From NCBI GenBank assembly GCA_030844895.1, contig CM061231.1, positions 131,349,023-131,413,022 on the forward strand: DNA of 64,000 nt, written 5' to 3'. Under the pieces are notes generated by a model. It was not told the origin of the DNA. It saw nothing but the letters and a program-made list of their open reading frames with translations, and did not search any database. Below are positions 43,251 to 53,900 of the stretch, one piece after another. This DNA comes from Ambrosia x helenae. Lineage: Eukaryota; Streptophyta; Magnoliopsida; Asterales; Asteraceae. The number at the start of each line of letters is the position of its first letter. Within the stretch, counting starts at the first letter, position 1. The position numbers were made by a program, and so were the translations under genes.

Positions 43251-43999
43251 CATCCATTCTTTCGTTATGGTCGCGGGGGGAGGGTCTAGTGCAGCATCTA
43301 ACTCCTTCTGTATTATCTTCCACCATCCAAAGTTCTTCTCATCAAACTTTTCTACCTTGACTTTTCCTTTTTTAGATATTATCCCTTATCTAAATACATA
43401 GAAAACTAGCAAAATAATAATACCACTTCCTTTGACCAAAAAAGTCAAACCTCCCAACAAAAAAGGATATTAAATTAATTCCTTTTAATAAATTTGCTTT
43501 TAGAATAACAAATTCTGTTTCTTTTTCTTTCGTGAAGTCCAGGCATGAATCAACCCAAAGGACAAAACTTGAATTCTTTTATTTCCTTTTTTGAACACCT
43601 ACTTCAAATAACCAAACACTAGAATCCTGACCTTAAAGGTGCGCACACAGATCGGAGCCAGCAGCAAAATCGGAACAATCTTCTTGTTCAAACTGATTGC
43701 AACTGAAAAAGAACCCTAATCTGGGTAGGACAGATCTGTAGCACGTGGTTTCCAGTCGATTTGGCTGTGGGTTGGTTTGTAGAAAACCCTATCAGATCTG
43801 GGTTAGCGGCTGGTCGGAACCCTAACTGGGTCGGGTAGGTTTGTGGCTTCGGCTGAAAGTATTCACGGTGGGAGGAGGGTGGTCACGATGGGAGAAAGGT
43901 GGTCGCGGTGCGAGGAGGGTGGTGCAAGGGAGGAGGGTGGCAGCGGGTGACGGCAGGAGGTGGTTACTGGTATGTGTTCTTCTCTAATCAAGAGCCTGA

Positions 44000-44011
44000 G
44001 CTTTGATACCA
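44000..44011 (-). other. Primer binding site of TNT1-like copy 1
   Basis: TGGTATCAAAGC on the minus strand, two bases inside the LTR; tRNA-Met type. Confidence 0.85.
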
Positions 44012-44013
44012 GT

Positions 44014-44252
44014 TGTTAGGATCGGAGAACACACACGCACACGAACACAAGATTTACGTGATTCGGTCTAAACTGACCTACGTCCACGGGGGCAACTGGG
44101 GTATTCTTTTATTAAGTGATGTTCCAAAAATTACCAGTGCAAGAGATTATTTATAGGCTCCTAATTAGGGTTTAACCCTTTGCTAATCTTGCTCAACAAG
44201 TTAAACAAACTGGGCTGGGCCGATATGTGGGCTGAAGGCAACATCTCCAACA
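44014..44252 (-). repeat. 5' LTR of TNT1-like copy 1
   Basis: 239-bp LTR from TGTTAGGATCGG to ATCTCCAACA, with a CA-rich tract near the plus-strand start. Homologous to 48085-48320 with a modest number of differences and small indels. Confidence 0.85.
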
Positions 44253-45735
44253 TTAGGGTCATATTTAGTGAATATATAGTATGTTATAAAACGTGTGTAC
44301 GTTATGTTAGGAGCCATGCTTGAAGCTTATATGGTTGGCTGTTATAGTGATGGGACTCCCTTGCATAACCATCCTCCACATTAACGCCATGTCACAACCT
44401 TTCTGTCCCTCCCCTCAATCACCAAACTATGAATTGTGGTGATGGTCCTCCACCTTGCCCTTTCACCCATATTTTTTAATTGCACAACTGTCATATGTCC
44501 ACCTTGGTTCGTGGAACCCACGGCTTCGACCGCACCAATCACGCACCTAGCCCCGTCGGGCGTGGCTTCTCCACGGCCTTCGTGGCATCTCCACGCACCC
44601 ACCCCACACCCCACAGCACTTAGCCTAAGTTGTCCAATAATTAAATGATTTTTTGAGTTGTATGAAAATGTATATGGGTGGAGCATATAACATCTTAGCA
44701 ACCTTTCATCCACATCTAGTGCGTGCTTATTTTTTAATAAAAACTTGTTTCATTCACACTCATTATACATAGCTTCGTGTCGTAAAAAGTTTGGTTAAAG
44801 ATATGGTTGAAATAAATAATAGAAAAGGAGCTCCAATATAAAGATCTTTGTTTCTTAAACCGATTGTATACCACCACTAATAGACGGCCATAATAGGCAA
44901 TATTAACTAGCCTGGGAGCCACTTACGTATAACTAAGTGAACCTTAATCCTTATATTAAGACTCGAATGAACAAATAAGTTTTCCTATGACAACATTGAA
45001 ATGGGTCAGGCTACAAGTATATGAATATGAAGAGTATTACTATGAACCCATTTGAATTCACAATTGTTTTTTGCTGAAAACACCAAAATAAAAAAATGCA
45101 TCCATTCATCAATCTAATGAACCTACTCCACAAAAAGAGATCTATTATATTCTTAGTCTCATATGTTTCGATGCAACATATATGAAACTCTAGCTCTACA
45201 GTTTAACTAGTCTCGTATAATAAAAATTAAAAGTTCTAAAGTTTAACATCTCCGTATAGAGGGCTCATTGCCATTGAGATCGTATAAATTGTAGCTTGAG
45301 TTGAATAGGAGGTTTTAAGGGGTTAAAGGTAGAAAACCAAGTGTTGAATATGTTGAGAACGTACTGGAGCCGTATACTGCGTACACAGTTTAATTGGACC
45401 CCATCAAACAAGCTTTATTTAATTGGCTGTCGAAAGACAATTTCACATGAGAACAAAGCTTTCCAGCTTGTCTTAGCCAGGTGCAATATGTAGTGTTTAT
45501 TTGATACAAAATTATATAAGTAAATATATAAACGTTAATATTGCTTATCCTCCTCCCAGACAAAGAGGGACATTGTTCCTTTAAAAATCAAACAAATCAC
45601 CTTATCCTATTTAGTATTTTCGGATAAAAAAATTGGTAACTATATTAAATCTAACACAAGTACTAAAGCATATTAAATCTAACGCACGTAGTCAAGTACT
45701 AAAAAGAAATTAAACATTGTTGGTTTATATAAGAC
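44253..45735. other. Intergenic DNA
   Basis: No gene supported. A GC-rich patch at about 44500-44630 with CCACGGCCTT and CCACCCCACACC gives short frames on both strands but no recognisable protein. Confidence 0.4.
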
Positions 45736-45910
45736 TAATGGGTATGGGGGGCGGCATAGGGGTGGCATCCACTTGCCGGGCCTCCCTACACCACCCCCCA
45801 GGGGCGGCAAGGGTGGTGGGGCGGCATCAACGGCATTATTTTGCCGTTTAAGCCGGGCCAAAATGCCCAGGTGGTGGGGCGGCATAGGGGTGGGGGGCGG
45901 CAACCACACC
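45736..45910. repeat. GC-rich island with GGGGCGGCA units, possible MITE
   Basis: About 175 bp of strongly GC-rich sequence in an AT-rich setting. GGGGCGGCATAGGGGTGG occurs near both ends in the same orientation, and GGGGCGGCA or CGGCAAGGGTGG units recur in between. Sharp composition borders suggest an inserted short element, but I could not define terminal repeats. Confidence 0.4.
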
Positions 45911-46249
45911 TTGTGGTCTAAGAAGTTTCTATTTTAGGAGACGCTATACATGTTTTTATACCTCTTAATGTGTCTAAAGTGATGGACTATGGATGTTCTA
46001 CGGTTTTAGATGGACTATGGATGTTTTTATACATCTTTTGTGTCTATGCGTTGTTCTATAATATGTTTCAAGTCTATATTTTTCTAACATCGATTCCTAG
46101 CTAGATTTTCTTAAAGATAAATATACAAAACCACCAATGTTTGTATTATTTGAACCCCTAACCTTTTGATTGAAACACACACCTTAGCCACCATGATGTC
46201 TTCCCATGGGGAAGGGCATTCTAGGGTGAGTAATCTAGCACCATCCAAT

Positions 46250-46254
46250 GATAC
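46250..46254. repeat. Target duplication GATAC, left copy
   Basis: GATAC precedes the LTR at 46255 and recurs at 47630-47634 after the second LTR. Confidence 0.9.
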
Positions 46255-46531
46255 TGATACATATCCAGTCAAAAGGTCTAGTCAAAGTCAATAGGCTGAA
46301 GTTTAGGAGCAGTCAAAGTCAAGAGGCTAAATTCATGGGCTAAGATTTACGATTAATAAGCTCTTCATTTCTTATTTAAGTAGTTCATTTCTTTTCCATT
46401 TGGTGATGTCTTGTTTAATTTGGATTATCTAGTATTCTAGTGTTCGTGTATTGGAGACTAGCCCCTCTCGAATCGGGCCAACTATCTTATCATTTCAATA
46501 AAATCAGCCCTTTATTTTCTGGGTTCTATCA
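46255..46531 (+). repeat. 5' LTR of the small LTR element
   Basis: 277 bp from TGATACATATCC to GGGTTCTATCA, with a CAATAAAATC polyadenylation-like signal near 46495. Confidence 0.92.
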
Positions 46532-46533
46532 TT

Positions 46534-46549
46534 TGGTTCCATTGCCGGG
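46534..46549 (+). other. Primer binding site of the small LTR element
   Basis: TGGTTCCATTGCCGGG two bases after the LTR. It resembles the tRNA-Asp-type site of Ty3 elements (TGGCGCCGTTGCCGGG), which suggests Ty3-like parentage. Confidence 0.6.
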
Positions 46550-46552
46550 AAA

Positions 46553-47350
46553 ATGCTATCAAAAGATGCTATTGCTGCCCAACTAGCAATTATAGTAGCC
46601 AGATTAGATTCTCTATTAGATGATATTGCAGCAATCAAGGAGGCTTGGATGGATGACAAGGAGAAGTCTTGTTCAAATGAGAACGAGACAGGAAATCTCA
46701 AATTGATAGAGGCTACCGAGGTGACAATTGACCAGGTTCAACAGGGAACTCCCGAACCCGAGGATGAACCTCAAGGCCCATTGACAAATCTGGTCAAGGG
46801 GACTATACCCTCCTCACCGCCATTTTCCGCCTCTCCACCACCATCTCTTCTAGCACAACCCCCAACAGTAGCATCTCCACCACGTGTTTTTGCCACCCCA
46901 CCACATATTACCATTGAGTTGCCACCAAACCACACCACTACCTACACTTCTCGCCTTACTACACCCTCAATCAAACCTCCCCCATCACCAATAATCACAC
47001 CGGTTTTACCGGTACCTTTTTTCGAGTTGTTACTTGTTTATAACCATGCCCGTACAAAGGCAAACCCCAGCACAAGAAAAGCCCCTCTTGTTCAACCTAC
47101 CATTGTCGACAAGAAGCTAACCACAGTTCCTATTCCGAACGCAACAACCACCATTGTGGCTGAATTTCTCATCATAGTGTGGGATCCAGGAAATGGTGTT
47201 CTGGTAGGGATTGAACAAAATTGGGTTTTTGACACCGAAAAACAGGAAATTTACAACTCTGCTGAACTTGAGCAATCAATCTGCATGATTGGGACATATC
47301 AGTTTTACCCAAATCGACTTGAGGACAAGTCGGTTTTCTGTGCGGGATGA
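46553..47350 (+). CDS. ORF of the small LTR element, proline-rich, gag-derived remnant suspected
   Basis: A 265-codon frame fills almost all internal DNA. Residues 1-60 are helical (MLSKDAIAAQLAIIVARLDS, then DDIAAIKEAW) and probably coiled coil. Residues about 75-160 are proline- and threonine-rich. A short globular-looking segment with ILIVWDPGNG-like sequence and FDTEKQEIYN follows. The last residues overlap the region that in Ty3 elements forms the pol end and polypurine tract (LEDKSVFCAG), so the ORF probably joins the start of gag to the end of pol through an internal deletion. No catalytic or zinc-binding residues are seen. Whether a protein is made is unknown; the frame is open from just after the primer binding site to two bases before the LTR. 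Confidence 0.6.
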   Translation: MLSKDAIAAQLAIIVARLDSLLDDIAAIKEAWMDDKEKSCSNENETGNLKLIEATEVTIDQVQQGTPEPEDEPQGPLTNLVKGTIPSSPPFSASPPPSLLAQPPTVASPPRVFATPPHITIELPPNHTTTYTSRLTTPSIKPPPSPIITPVLPVPFFELLLVYNHARTKANPSTRKAPLVQPTIVDKKLTTVPIPNATTTIVAEFLIIVWDPGNGVLVGIEQNWVFDTEKQEIYNSAELEQSICMIGTYQFYPNRLEDKSVFCAG

Positions 47351-47352
47351 AT

Positions 47353-47629
47353 TGATACATATCCAGTCAAAAGGTCTAGTCAAAGTCAATAGGCTGAAGT
47401 TTAGGAGCAGTCAAAGTCAAGAGGCTAAATTCATGGGCTAAGATTTACGATTAATAAGCTCTTCATTTCTTATTTAAGTAGTTCATTTCTTTTCCATTTG
47501 GTGATGTCTTGTTTAATTTGGATTATCTAGTATTCTAGTGTTCGTGTATTGGAGACTAGCCCCTCTCGAATCGGGCCAACTATCTTATCATTTCAATAAA
47601 ATCAGCCCTTTATTTTCTGGGTTCTATCA
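47353..47629 (+). repeat. 3' LTR of the small LTR element
   Basis: 277 bp; no difference from 46255-46531 found by eye. Confidence 0.92.
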
Positions 47630-47819
47630 GATACACACTCCAATGTCAAATTCACCCTAGAACTATTGACGACACTCTACATAAATTAGCCTAGAACTTT
47701 TTTTATTTAAAATAAATTAAATCTAATTGAAATTTAAATTTCATTCAAACTAAAAATGTTACATAATTGGAAAAAAAAAACATAACTCAAATTAATTAAA
47801 AAAAAAGAAATTATTCATC

Positions 47820-48084
47820 GTTTGACTAGATTAGCTCTTCTTCGGGGTATGGTAAATCTTGAGCTACAAGATGTGCTAGTAGATCAAATTCAAGACGAAA
47901 ATGTGTATCTCGATCCATCAACTTGCAAAGGGAATCACTAATATTGAAAACAAGTTGCACGACAGGATTTGGGATGTGTACTGGTGAGAAAGCTTTCCCG
48001 TCATCCTTTAGATCATCTTGTGCAGTATCATGCACGTATACGTCACACTCATAATCTTATCTACAGATCATAGCATGCATGTCT
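47820..48084 (-). pseudogene. PIF/Harbinger (HARBI1/ALP1-like) nuclease, C-terminal piece
   Basis: Minus-strand reading gives YECDVYVHDTAQDD, then NISDSLCKLMDRDTHFRLEF and DLLAHLVAQDLPYPEEE before a stop at 47826. This fits the end of plant PIF nucleases (a 'HNMI.ED' region followed by a 'D..TH..L..DL..H' tail). Upstream coding sequence stops at 48084 where the TNT1-like 3' LTR begins. The rest of the gene is at 49400-50167 and 61925-62060. Confidence 0.65.
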
Positions 48085-48320
48085 TGTTAGGATTGGAGAA
48101 CACACACACACACGAACACAAGTATTTACGTGGTTCGGTCTAAACTGACCTACGTCCACGGGGCAACTGGGGTATTCTTTTATTGAGTGATACAAAAATT
48201 ACAAGTACAAGAGATATATTTATAGGCCTAGATTAGGGTTACACCCTTTGCTAATCTTGCTCAACAAGTTAAACAAACTGGGTTGGGCCTATATGTGGGC
48301 TGAAGACAACATCTCCAACA
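48085..48320 (-). repeat. 3' LTR of TNT1-like copy 2
   Basis: 236 bp, TGTTAGGATTGG to ATCTCCAACA, homologous to 44014-44252. Confidence 0.85.
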
Positions 48321-48379
48321 ATTTCCTACTTGGTGTCTTCGGACCATGAACTGCACCATCTCTTCTGTACTTCTGTAGA

Positions 48380-49412
48380 CAAGATCTCCCCTTGATCTTC
48401 AATGCACCTCCAGTTACCCCGATCTTCTCAACATTATTCTTGGTGACCAGCTGAAGCTCCACACAGCTTCAGCTTATCCAAAATCACACATTTAGTGAAC
48501 ATGTCTGCTGGATTCTTAGCACCTGAGATATTCTTCAAGTTGATTGTGCCATCAGAAACCAATCCTCTCACGAAGTGATTCCTTATCCCGATGTGCTTCG
48601 TCTTCTTGTGATACAAAGGATTCTTAGCAAGTTTCACTACACTTTCATTATCACAGTGCAACAAGTGCTAAGTCTGCTTCTTCCCTAACTCTTCCAGAAA
48701 AGCTTTCAACCATACTAGCTCCTTACTGGCCTCAGCTATAGCCATGTATCCTGCCTCTGTTGTGGATAAAGCCACACTTTTCTAAAGTCTGGACATCCAA
48801 CTGACTGCAGTTCCTCCCATTGTGAACACGAAACCTATGGTGCTTTTAAATGTCTCTTTGCAGCCACCCAGGTCAGCATCTGTATAAGCTCTGAGAACTG
48901 AATCCTTCCCTTTGAAACATAAACCCATCTTTGACGTTCCCTTCAAATAACGAAGCACCCATTTAACTGCTTCCCAATGTTCTCTTCCTGCATTTGACAA
49001 AAACCGACTGACAACTCCGAATGTGTGTGCTATGTCAGGTCTTGTACACACTATAGCATACATCAAACTACCTATTGCAGATGCATATGGAACTCTAGCC
49101 ATATCAGCTTTTTCTTCTTCAGTTCTGGAACACTGATCTTTGGTAAGCTTGAGGTGACTCACCAAGGGCGTGTTTCTAGGCTTGGTCTTCTCACTGTTAA
49201 TACAGAATTTCTCTAACACTTTCCCGATGTACTTTTCCTGGGACAATGTCAAAGATCCATCTTTCTTGTTCCTGGTGATACTCATCCCGAGTATCTATTT
49301 AGCTACACCCAAGTCCTTCATCTCGAATTCTTTGGACATTTGCTTCTTTAACTTGCTGATCTCATTCATATCTGATCCTGCAATCAACATATCATCTACA
49401 TTTGTATGTACC
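48380..49412 (-). pseudogene. TNT1-like reverse transcriptase and RNase H fragment
   Basis: Reads VDDMLIAGSDM at about 49380-49410, then SITRNKKDGSLTLSQEKYI, ARVPYASAIGSLMYA and TRPDIAHTFGVVSRF of the reverse transcriptase/connection region, then AYTDADLGGC of RNase H, followed by breaks and LHCDNESVVKLAKNPLYH with HIGIRNHFVR. A stop near 49297 sits in the conserved ILGM segment, and another break is at 48780. The product family is clear; the gene is dead. Confidence 0.82.
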
Positions 49413-50167
49413 TCTACTCACTTGAAATACCCACTTAGGTGCAGTTCCATTCGGTTTTGTGAGAAATATTGGAGATGTCTGGAAAACATTGATGTCATTA
49501 CGTGAACCGGGCGGACCACAATACGCATGGCAATACCATAAATCTTGTGCGCAACCGCTTCGAGCATGACCATTAGGTATTCGAGATTATCTATCTTAAA
49601 TTGGCCTCGTAAAGTGTTTTGTACACATATTCCAGACTAGATATGTACAATCGATGCTACCTAACATCCTAGGGATGTGATTTTTTCCTTTGTGTCGTTG
49701 GTACAAAATCACTACATCGTGGTTTGTTAGCGTGTGCAAGAACTCATTACCGTACATTTTATTCACAGCGTTGCTGAAAAGTTGTAGGCATTCCCACGAA
49801 GTTTATTCGGACATTTGTAAATACTCATCAGGAGTAGTACTGACCTCTAGTTTTTTCACAGCGGATTAACTTTTATATCACCGTCAAACTCGTTTTATAC
49901 CCCGGTCATATCCCTCTCTAAACCATGAATATTGAGCTTCCAAATCACCAACATTTTTTTAAAAACAACCGTTTTGACATACCGAAAGCAGTAACGAAAA
50001 ACTTCAGGACTGTATTTTGGTTCATCAACAAAATAATCACTCATAAGGACAATGTTAACTTTTACACTATCACATTTCACGATCTTTTTAGGAATGCTCA
50101 TCGACGATGTTGTCGTGTCTTCCACTTCGGCTCCCTCAATGATTTCTTTGAAAAGTTTTAGGCTAAT
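49400..50167 (-). pseudogene. PIF/Harbinger nuclease, central and N-terminal pieces
   Basis: These nucleases cut DNA with a DDE triad and work with a Myb-like partner. From right to left on the minus strand: N-terminal helix region with LMSDYFVDEPKYSPEVFRYC; TTPDEYLQMSE; CLQLFSNAVNKMYGNEF; HIPRMLGSIDC with the first catalytic aspartate; GQFKIDNLEYL and VMLEAVA; then, after a frame change, QDLWYCHAYCGPPGSRNDIN, which carries the second catalytic aspartate in the family, and SPIFLTKPNGTAP. Stops at about 49815 and frame changes break it. Copia C interrupts the N-terminus at 50168. No Myb-like partner gene is visible in this window. Confidence 0.8.
50163..50167. repeat. Target duplication CTAAT, left copy (copia C)
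   Basis: CTAAT here and at 61925-61929 flank the two LTRs of copia C. Confidence 0.92.
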
Positions 50168-50884
50168 TGTTGGATCAGTTTGCTCTTTTATGCTAAGTAA
50201 GAACTTGCTATCTTGACACTTAAGTGTTTAGCAAGTCCTTGTAAATCAGATTATAAGCACAACGGAATGTTATAAGTTAAAGCAACACTTTTTACACTAA
50301 GGCAGAGTTATAACTCCCCCTTGATGTTTGAAACTAATGAATGACAAAGTATTTATTATGAATCTAAGCTTGTAAATGAGAATTAGATACTTAGACAGAT
50401 TCACAATAAATACAGAAATGGAATAGAACAGTGAGAGTGTTTTGAAGGATTTTTCTATTAAAATCAATGTCTAAAATAGAAGGTTGAAGCCTCCTATTTA
50501 TAGACGTTTACATGCATGTATCTTGCCTAAAAAGCAAGTACAGAAACTACAGTGACAAGTTGCACAAGTTGCAACATTGAAAGAAACAAATACAGCTAAA
50601 AGTAATATTAAACAACAAACTACTGATGCAAAAAGGCGGTGGGAAATATCTATTGCTAAGTGTTGATGAAGGACAACTACTGAAGAGTAGTTTTGTCTTC
50701 AGTACTTCTGAAGTGAACTTGTCTGGTTTGGACTTCAGAACTTCTGCAACTGCAGCACTTCTCATATCTTCTAATCAGCAGTTTCTTGTCTTCTCTTCAG
50801 TACTTCTATACTTAGCCAAAATGACAGAAGTGAATTAGACTAAGGTTTACAAAAGTGGTTTCACCAATCCTCTTTGTCCTAACA
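50168..50884 (-). repeat. 3' LTR of copia C
   Basis: 717 bp, TGTTGGATCAG to TTTGTCCTAACA. Differences from the 5' LTR were seen at about 50655, 50663 and 50754. TATA box CTATTTATAG at about 50494-50503 and a motif-rich segment at 50615-50840. Confidence 0.93.
50615..50840. promoter_or_regulatory. ACTACTGATG/TTCAGTACTTCTGA motif cluster in the U3 of copia C (3' LTR copy)
   Basis: AAACTACTGATG, AACTACTGAAGAGTAGTT (self-complementary), CTTCAGTACTTCTGAAG (self-complementary) and further CTTCAG and ACTTCTG units lie upstream of the TATA box on the element strand. Same position as the motif clusters of A and B. Confidence 0.65.
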
Positions 50885-50899
50885 ATCTCCCCATGGATT
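50885..50899 (-). other. Polypurine tract of copia C
   Basis: Minus strand CCATGGGGAGAT lies directly before the 3' LTR, about 30 bp after the stop codon of the extra gene. Confidence 0.75.
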
Positions 50900-50925
50900 G
50901 ATGAAGCCAAAACCTTACTAATTCC

Positions 50926-53900
50926 TTATGTGTTTCTTCTGTCTTGAACAATCTTCCATATCTCTTTGTACATGGTGTTCTTGAGCTGGTTGAACTGACC
51001 ATCAGTTAGAGATCCTCTCTGTGGTTCTAGATGTTGAATTGTGAGCAGGTCTTGTGTTGACAGTTTCTTCAGATCACTGATCTTCTTGTAAGCCCTGCTT
51101 GAGAGGTCTCTTCTTGTCAACAGTACTGAGTTGTTATCAGTAAGTGACCATCTGATGATAGGGATCTTTGACTTGTTAAAGTCAGAAGAATAGGGAACCA
51201 GACTTGTCCCTTGGGTTGATGGTCCTGAGTGCTGGATGTCTTCAGTTTCAGATAGCCTCAGGTGGGATTCTCTTCCTTGTTGTTGTTGCATATCAGGCAT
51301 CTGAACAGTTGGGAGATGGTGTTCAGTCACTACTTTGGTATGCAGCTTTTCTTTGATGGTCTTTTGTATTTGATAAGCAAAAGTGGAAGGATCCCTGAAT
51401 TGTGTTAACAGAGGTTTCTCCTCAATGTCAAAATCTGAATGGACTACTGAACTTCCTTCAAGTAGTACAATTTTGAAGTCAGTTTTGACATTGTCCTCTG
51501 CCTTCTTCTTCTGAGTAGCAGTTCTTCTAGATATACCAGAAGTTCTAACTACTGATCTTGAAGGATCAGCAGTTTGAAACTTCTCAGGATTTGCAGCCTT
51601 GGCAGCCAAGTATTTTCTGTAAGTATCCATCAGTCTTTCTTCTTTCCATCTGGATACTGAGGCTTTTGAACCATATCCTTCTGCTACTAACTCTTCTATT
51701 ATCTGGGCTCTCTTGGCCTTTCCATCTTTGCTTGTGGCCACTTTGTCTGCAAGCAGTTGTGCTCTTCTTGTCAGCTCTTGCATAGAGAGTCCTTTGAGTG
51801 TAAAGGCTTTGGTCTTGCTGTTCTTGGTAATGTAAGACACCAGTTGTTGTCTTTTATCTTGTTCAGCAATCTCATCAAGGCTAGCCTGCCTTTGTAGTTC
51901 AGCTGCATAAGCCTGAAGTTTTTCTTCATGGCTTAAATCCAAATCATCCCTTTCTTCCAGAGATTTCCAAATCTGATCTTCTCTGGCCTTCTTGTTGGCT
52001 GCAATTAAGCTCTTCTCTAATAGTTCAGTTGATTGAGAGATAGGAGAAGGGTTTAATACAGTCATTGTTGTAACAGATGTAGGCCTGATGGAATCAGATG
52101 TTGGTTGAATGGGAGCAGTGGTTCTGGAAGGTTCAGTTGTTTGAGGTTTGGAAGTGTTAACTTCTGATGTGCTGACAACTGCTGATGGTTTGTCAGCTAC
52201 TGAAGGATTGTCTTCAGTACTTTCTGATTCTTCATCAGAAGTTTGGTCATCAGAAGTTTCTTCATTGTGCCTTAGGGATTCTTCAGATGTTTGGGTCTCA
52301 TCTTCTTTCTCTGCAGCTTCAATTTCTTCTATTGAGACACCAAACTGTTTGGCCAATTTTTCTTTCCTGGCCTGATCTTTTTGATCTCTTTCAAGGAGTG
52401 CCACTCTTGCCCTTATCCTGGCTTGGAATGACTCCTTAGGTTCCCTGATCTTCTCCCCCTTTTTGGATTCATCAATTTTAACCCTTGAAGCAGAGGGTTG
52501 GGAGAATTGTCCTTGAAGATGAGCAATCTGTTTGCTATTGAAGTCTATTTTGTTGGACAGATCGTTCATCTTGGTCTTGATCACTCCAAATTGGTTCTTG
52601 ATGGACAGCTCCAAGTCAGCTGTATATGTTTGGAAGTGATTTTTGATGAGTGTATTCATCATGTGGTACAGGGGACCCTCTGGGCTGCATAGCTGGTTCA
52701 GGTCTATGCTTGTTTGCCCAGGGAATTGGGTAGGCATTTGCTGTGAAGGGGGTGTTTTTGGGAGATCCTCATGTTGTACAGAGGATGCCACTCTAGGGGT
52801 TTTAGGGATTGAGTGGGCTTTAACCTGTGCAGGGGTGACTGGCTTCTTGAGCCTGGATACCCCTGAAACAGGACCTTCAGAAAGTGCCGTCAATTCAGTA
52901 GTTTGAGTGTGTGAAACATCATCCAAACTAATGGAATCATCTGAATCCCTGATGTTGCCCTCAATGAGGACTGTCTCAGTTAAATCATGAGCTAAGCCCA
53001 ACTCAGTTCTCTCATGAACCTCTTTTTCTTGGTACTGAGGATTTCCTACTTCAGGCATTAAGCCTTCATCAGTAGTTGCCACATCTGAGGTCTTAGGTAT
53101 GTTACTTCTATCCTCAGATCCACCACTGGGTGGTAACTGAGTAGTAGCAGCCTCAGATGCCCCAAGAGTCTCTAAAATTGGGCTTAAAGACTCTGGTCCA
53201 CCCTCATCTCTTGGGATAGGGCTAGAGATGTCCACATCCATGTCTGATGTAGTAGTTATGTCCCCTGTTTGTTGTGGTTGTAGGGGACTGACATGATCAG
53301 ATGGGACATTCTCTTTTAGCCCAGAGAGAAGTTTGGCAATTTCTATTGCCTCTTGTTCAGAAATTTGTGGGGTTGGTTCAGTAGTTTGGGCAATAGGTGG
53401 TGAAAGTTGTTGTTCAGCAGTTTCAAAAGAAGAGTGTGATTGATATGTTTTTCTAAGTCTTTTTCTTTTGAATAAAACGGTTATGGGTGCTCTTGGTGGG
53501 GTTTGAGATGGATGAGACTGAGAGGGTGTTTCAGTCTCATCTATTTGAAGAGCAGAATGCTCATGAGCATGTTCAGGCATCTCAACCTCCTGAACAGCTT
53601 TTCTTTTGGGTTGGTGGGTTGCAGTTTTTGTTGGCTTGGGCTTTTTGGCTTTAGGTGGGGTGAGTTTGGAAGATGTGGGCTTCAGGGGGACTTGTTGTTG
53701 TTCTCCCTGATCATCTTCTGGCCAGGCAGCCGGTTTGTTATGCCTTGAGTATGCTTGTGATGTTAAAGGATTTAAAGTTGAAATTTTTCCCACAAGCACC
53801 TCATTACCCAGTTCCCCTATTATGCATTGCATAATGAACCTTGGGTATAACAAAAACTTTTTCTTGGTATTATTGTGATGTAACACCAACTCATTGAAAA

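Larger units (their letters stand above)
41590..44252 (-). mobile_element. TNT1/Tork-like copia element, copy 1, truncated
   Basis: Minus-strand 5' LTR (44014-44252), primer binding site, leader, gag, protease, integrase and the very start of reverse transcriptase. The remainder of pol and the 3' LTR are absent, and the left boundary near 41590 is not precise. The LTR matches 48085-48320 of the second copy. Confidence 0.8.
46255..47629 (+). mobile_element. Small non-autonomous LTR retrotransposon (1.4 kb) with one ORF
   Basis: Two 277-bp LTRs (46255-46531 and 47353-47629) that look identical by eye, flanked by GATAC duplications. Internal DNA is 821 bp: primer binding site, one ORF, and a purine-containing tract (GTGCGGGATGAA) before the second LTR. 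No protease, integrase or reverse transcriptase. Size and structure fit the TRIM class, but an ORF is unusual for it. Identical LTRs imply very recent insertion. Confidence 0.9.
48085..49412 (-). mobile_element. TNT1/Tork-like copia element, copy 2, 3' part only
   Basis: Contains a 3' LTR, RNase H and the second half of reverse transcriptase on the minus strand. It stops just upstream of the VDD motif, where Harbinger nuclease sequence resumes, so insertion and later deletion removed both the 5' part of this element and about 100 codons of the nuclease. Confidence 0.75.

Noticed and set aside
44381..44713. 110-codon minus-strand frame and overlapping plus-strand frame
   Set aside because: GC-rich patch gives open frames on both strands; no domain and no supporting context.
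41590..49412. One TNT1-like element with LTRs 44014-44252 and 48085-48320
   Set aside because: The order is wrong for one element: the 5' part lies left of the 5' LTR and the 3' part lies right of the 3' LTR, both on the minus strand, so these are two separate truncated copies.
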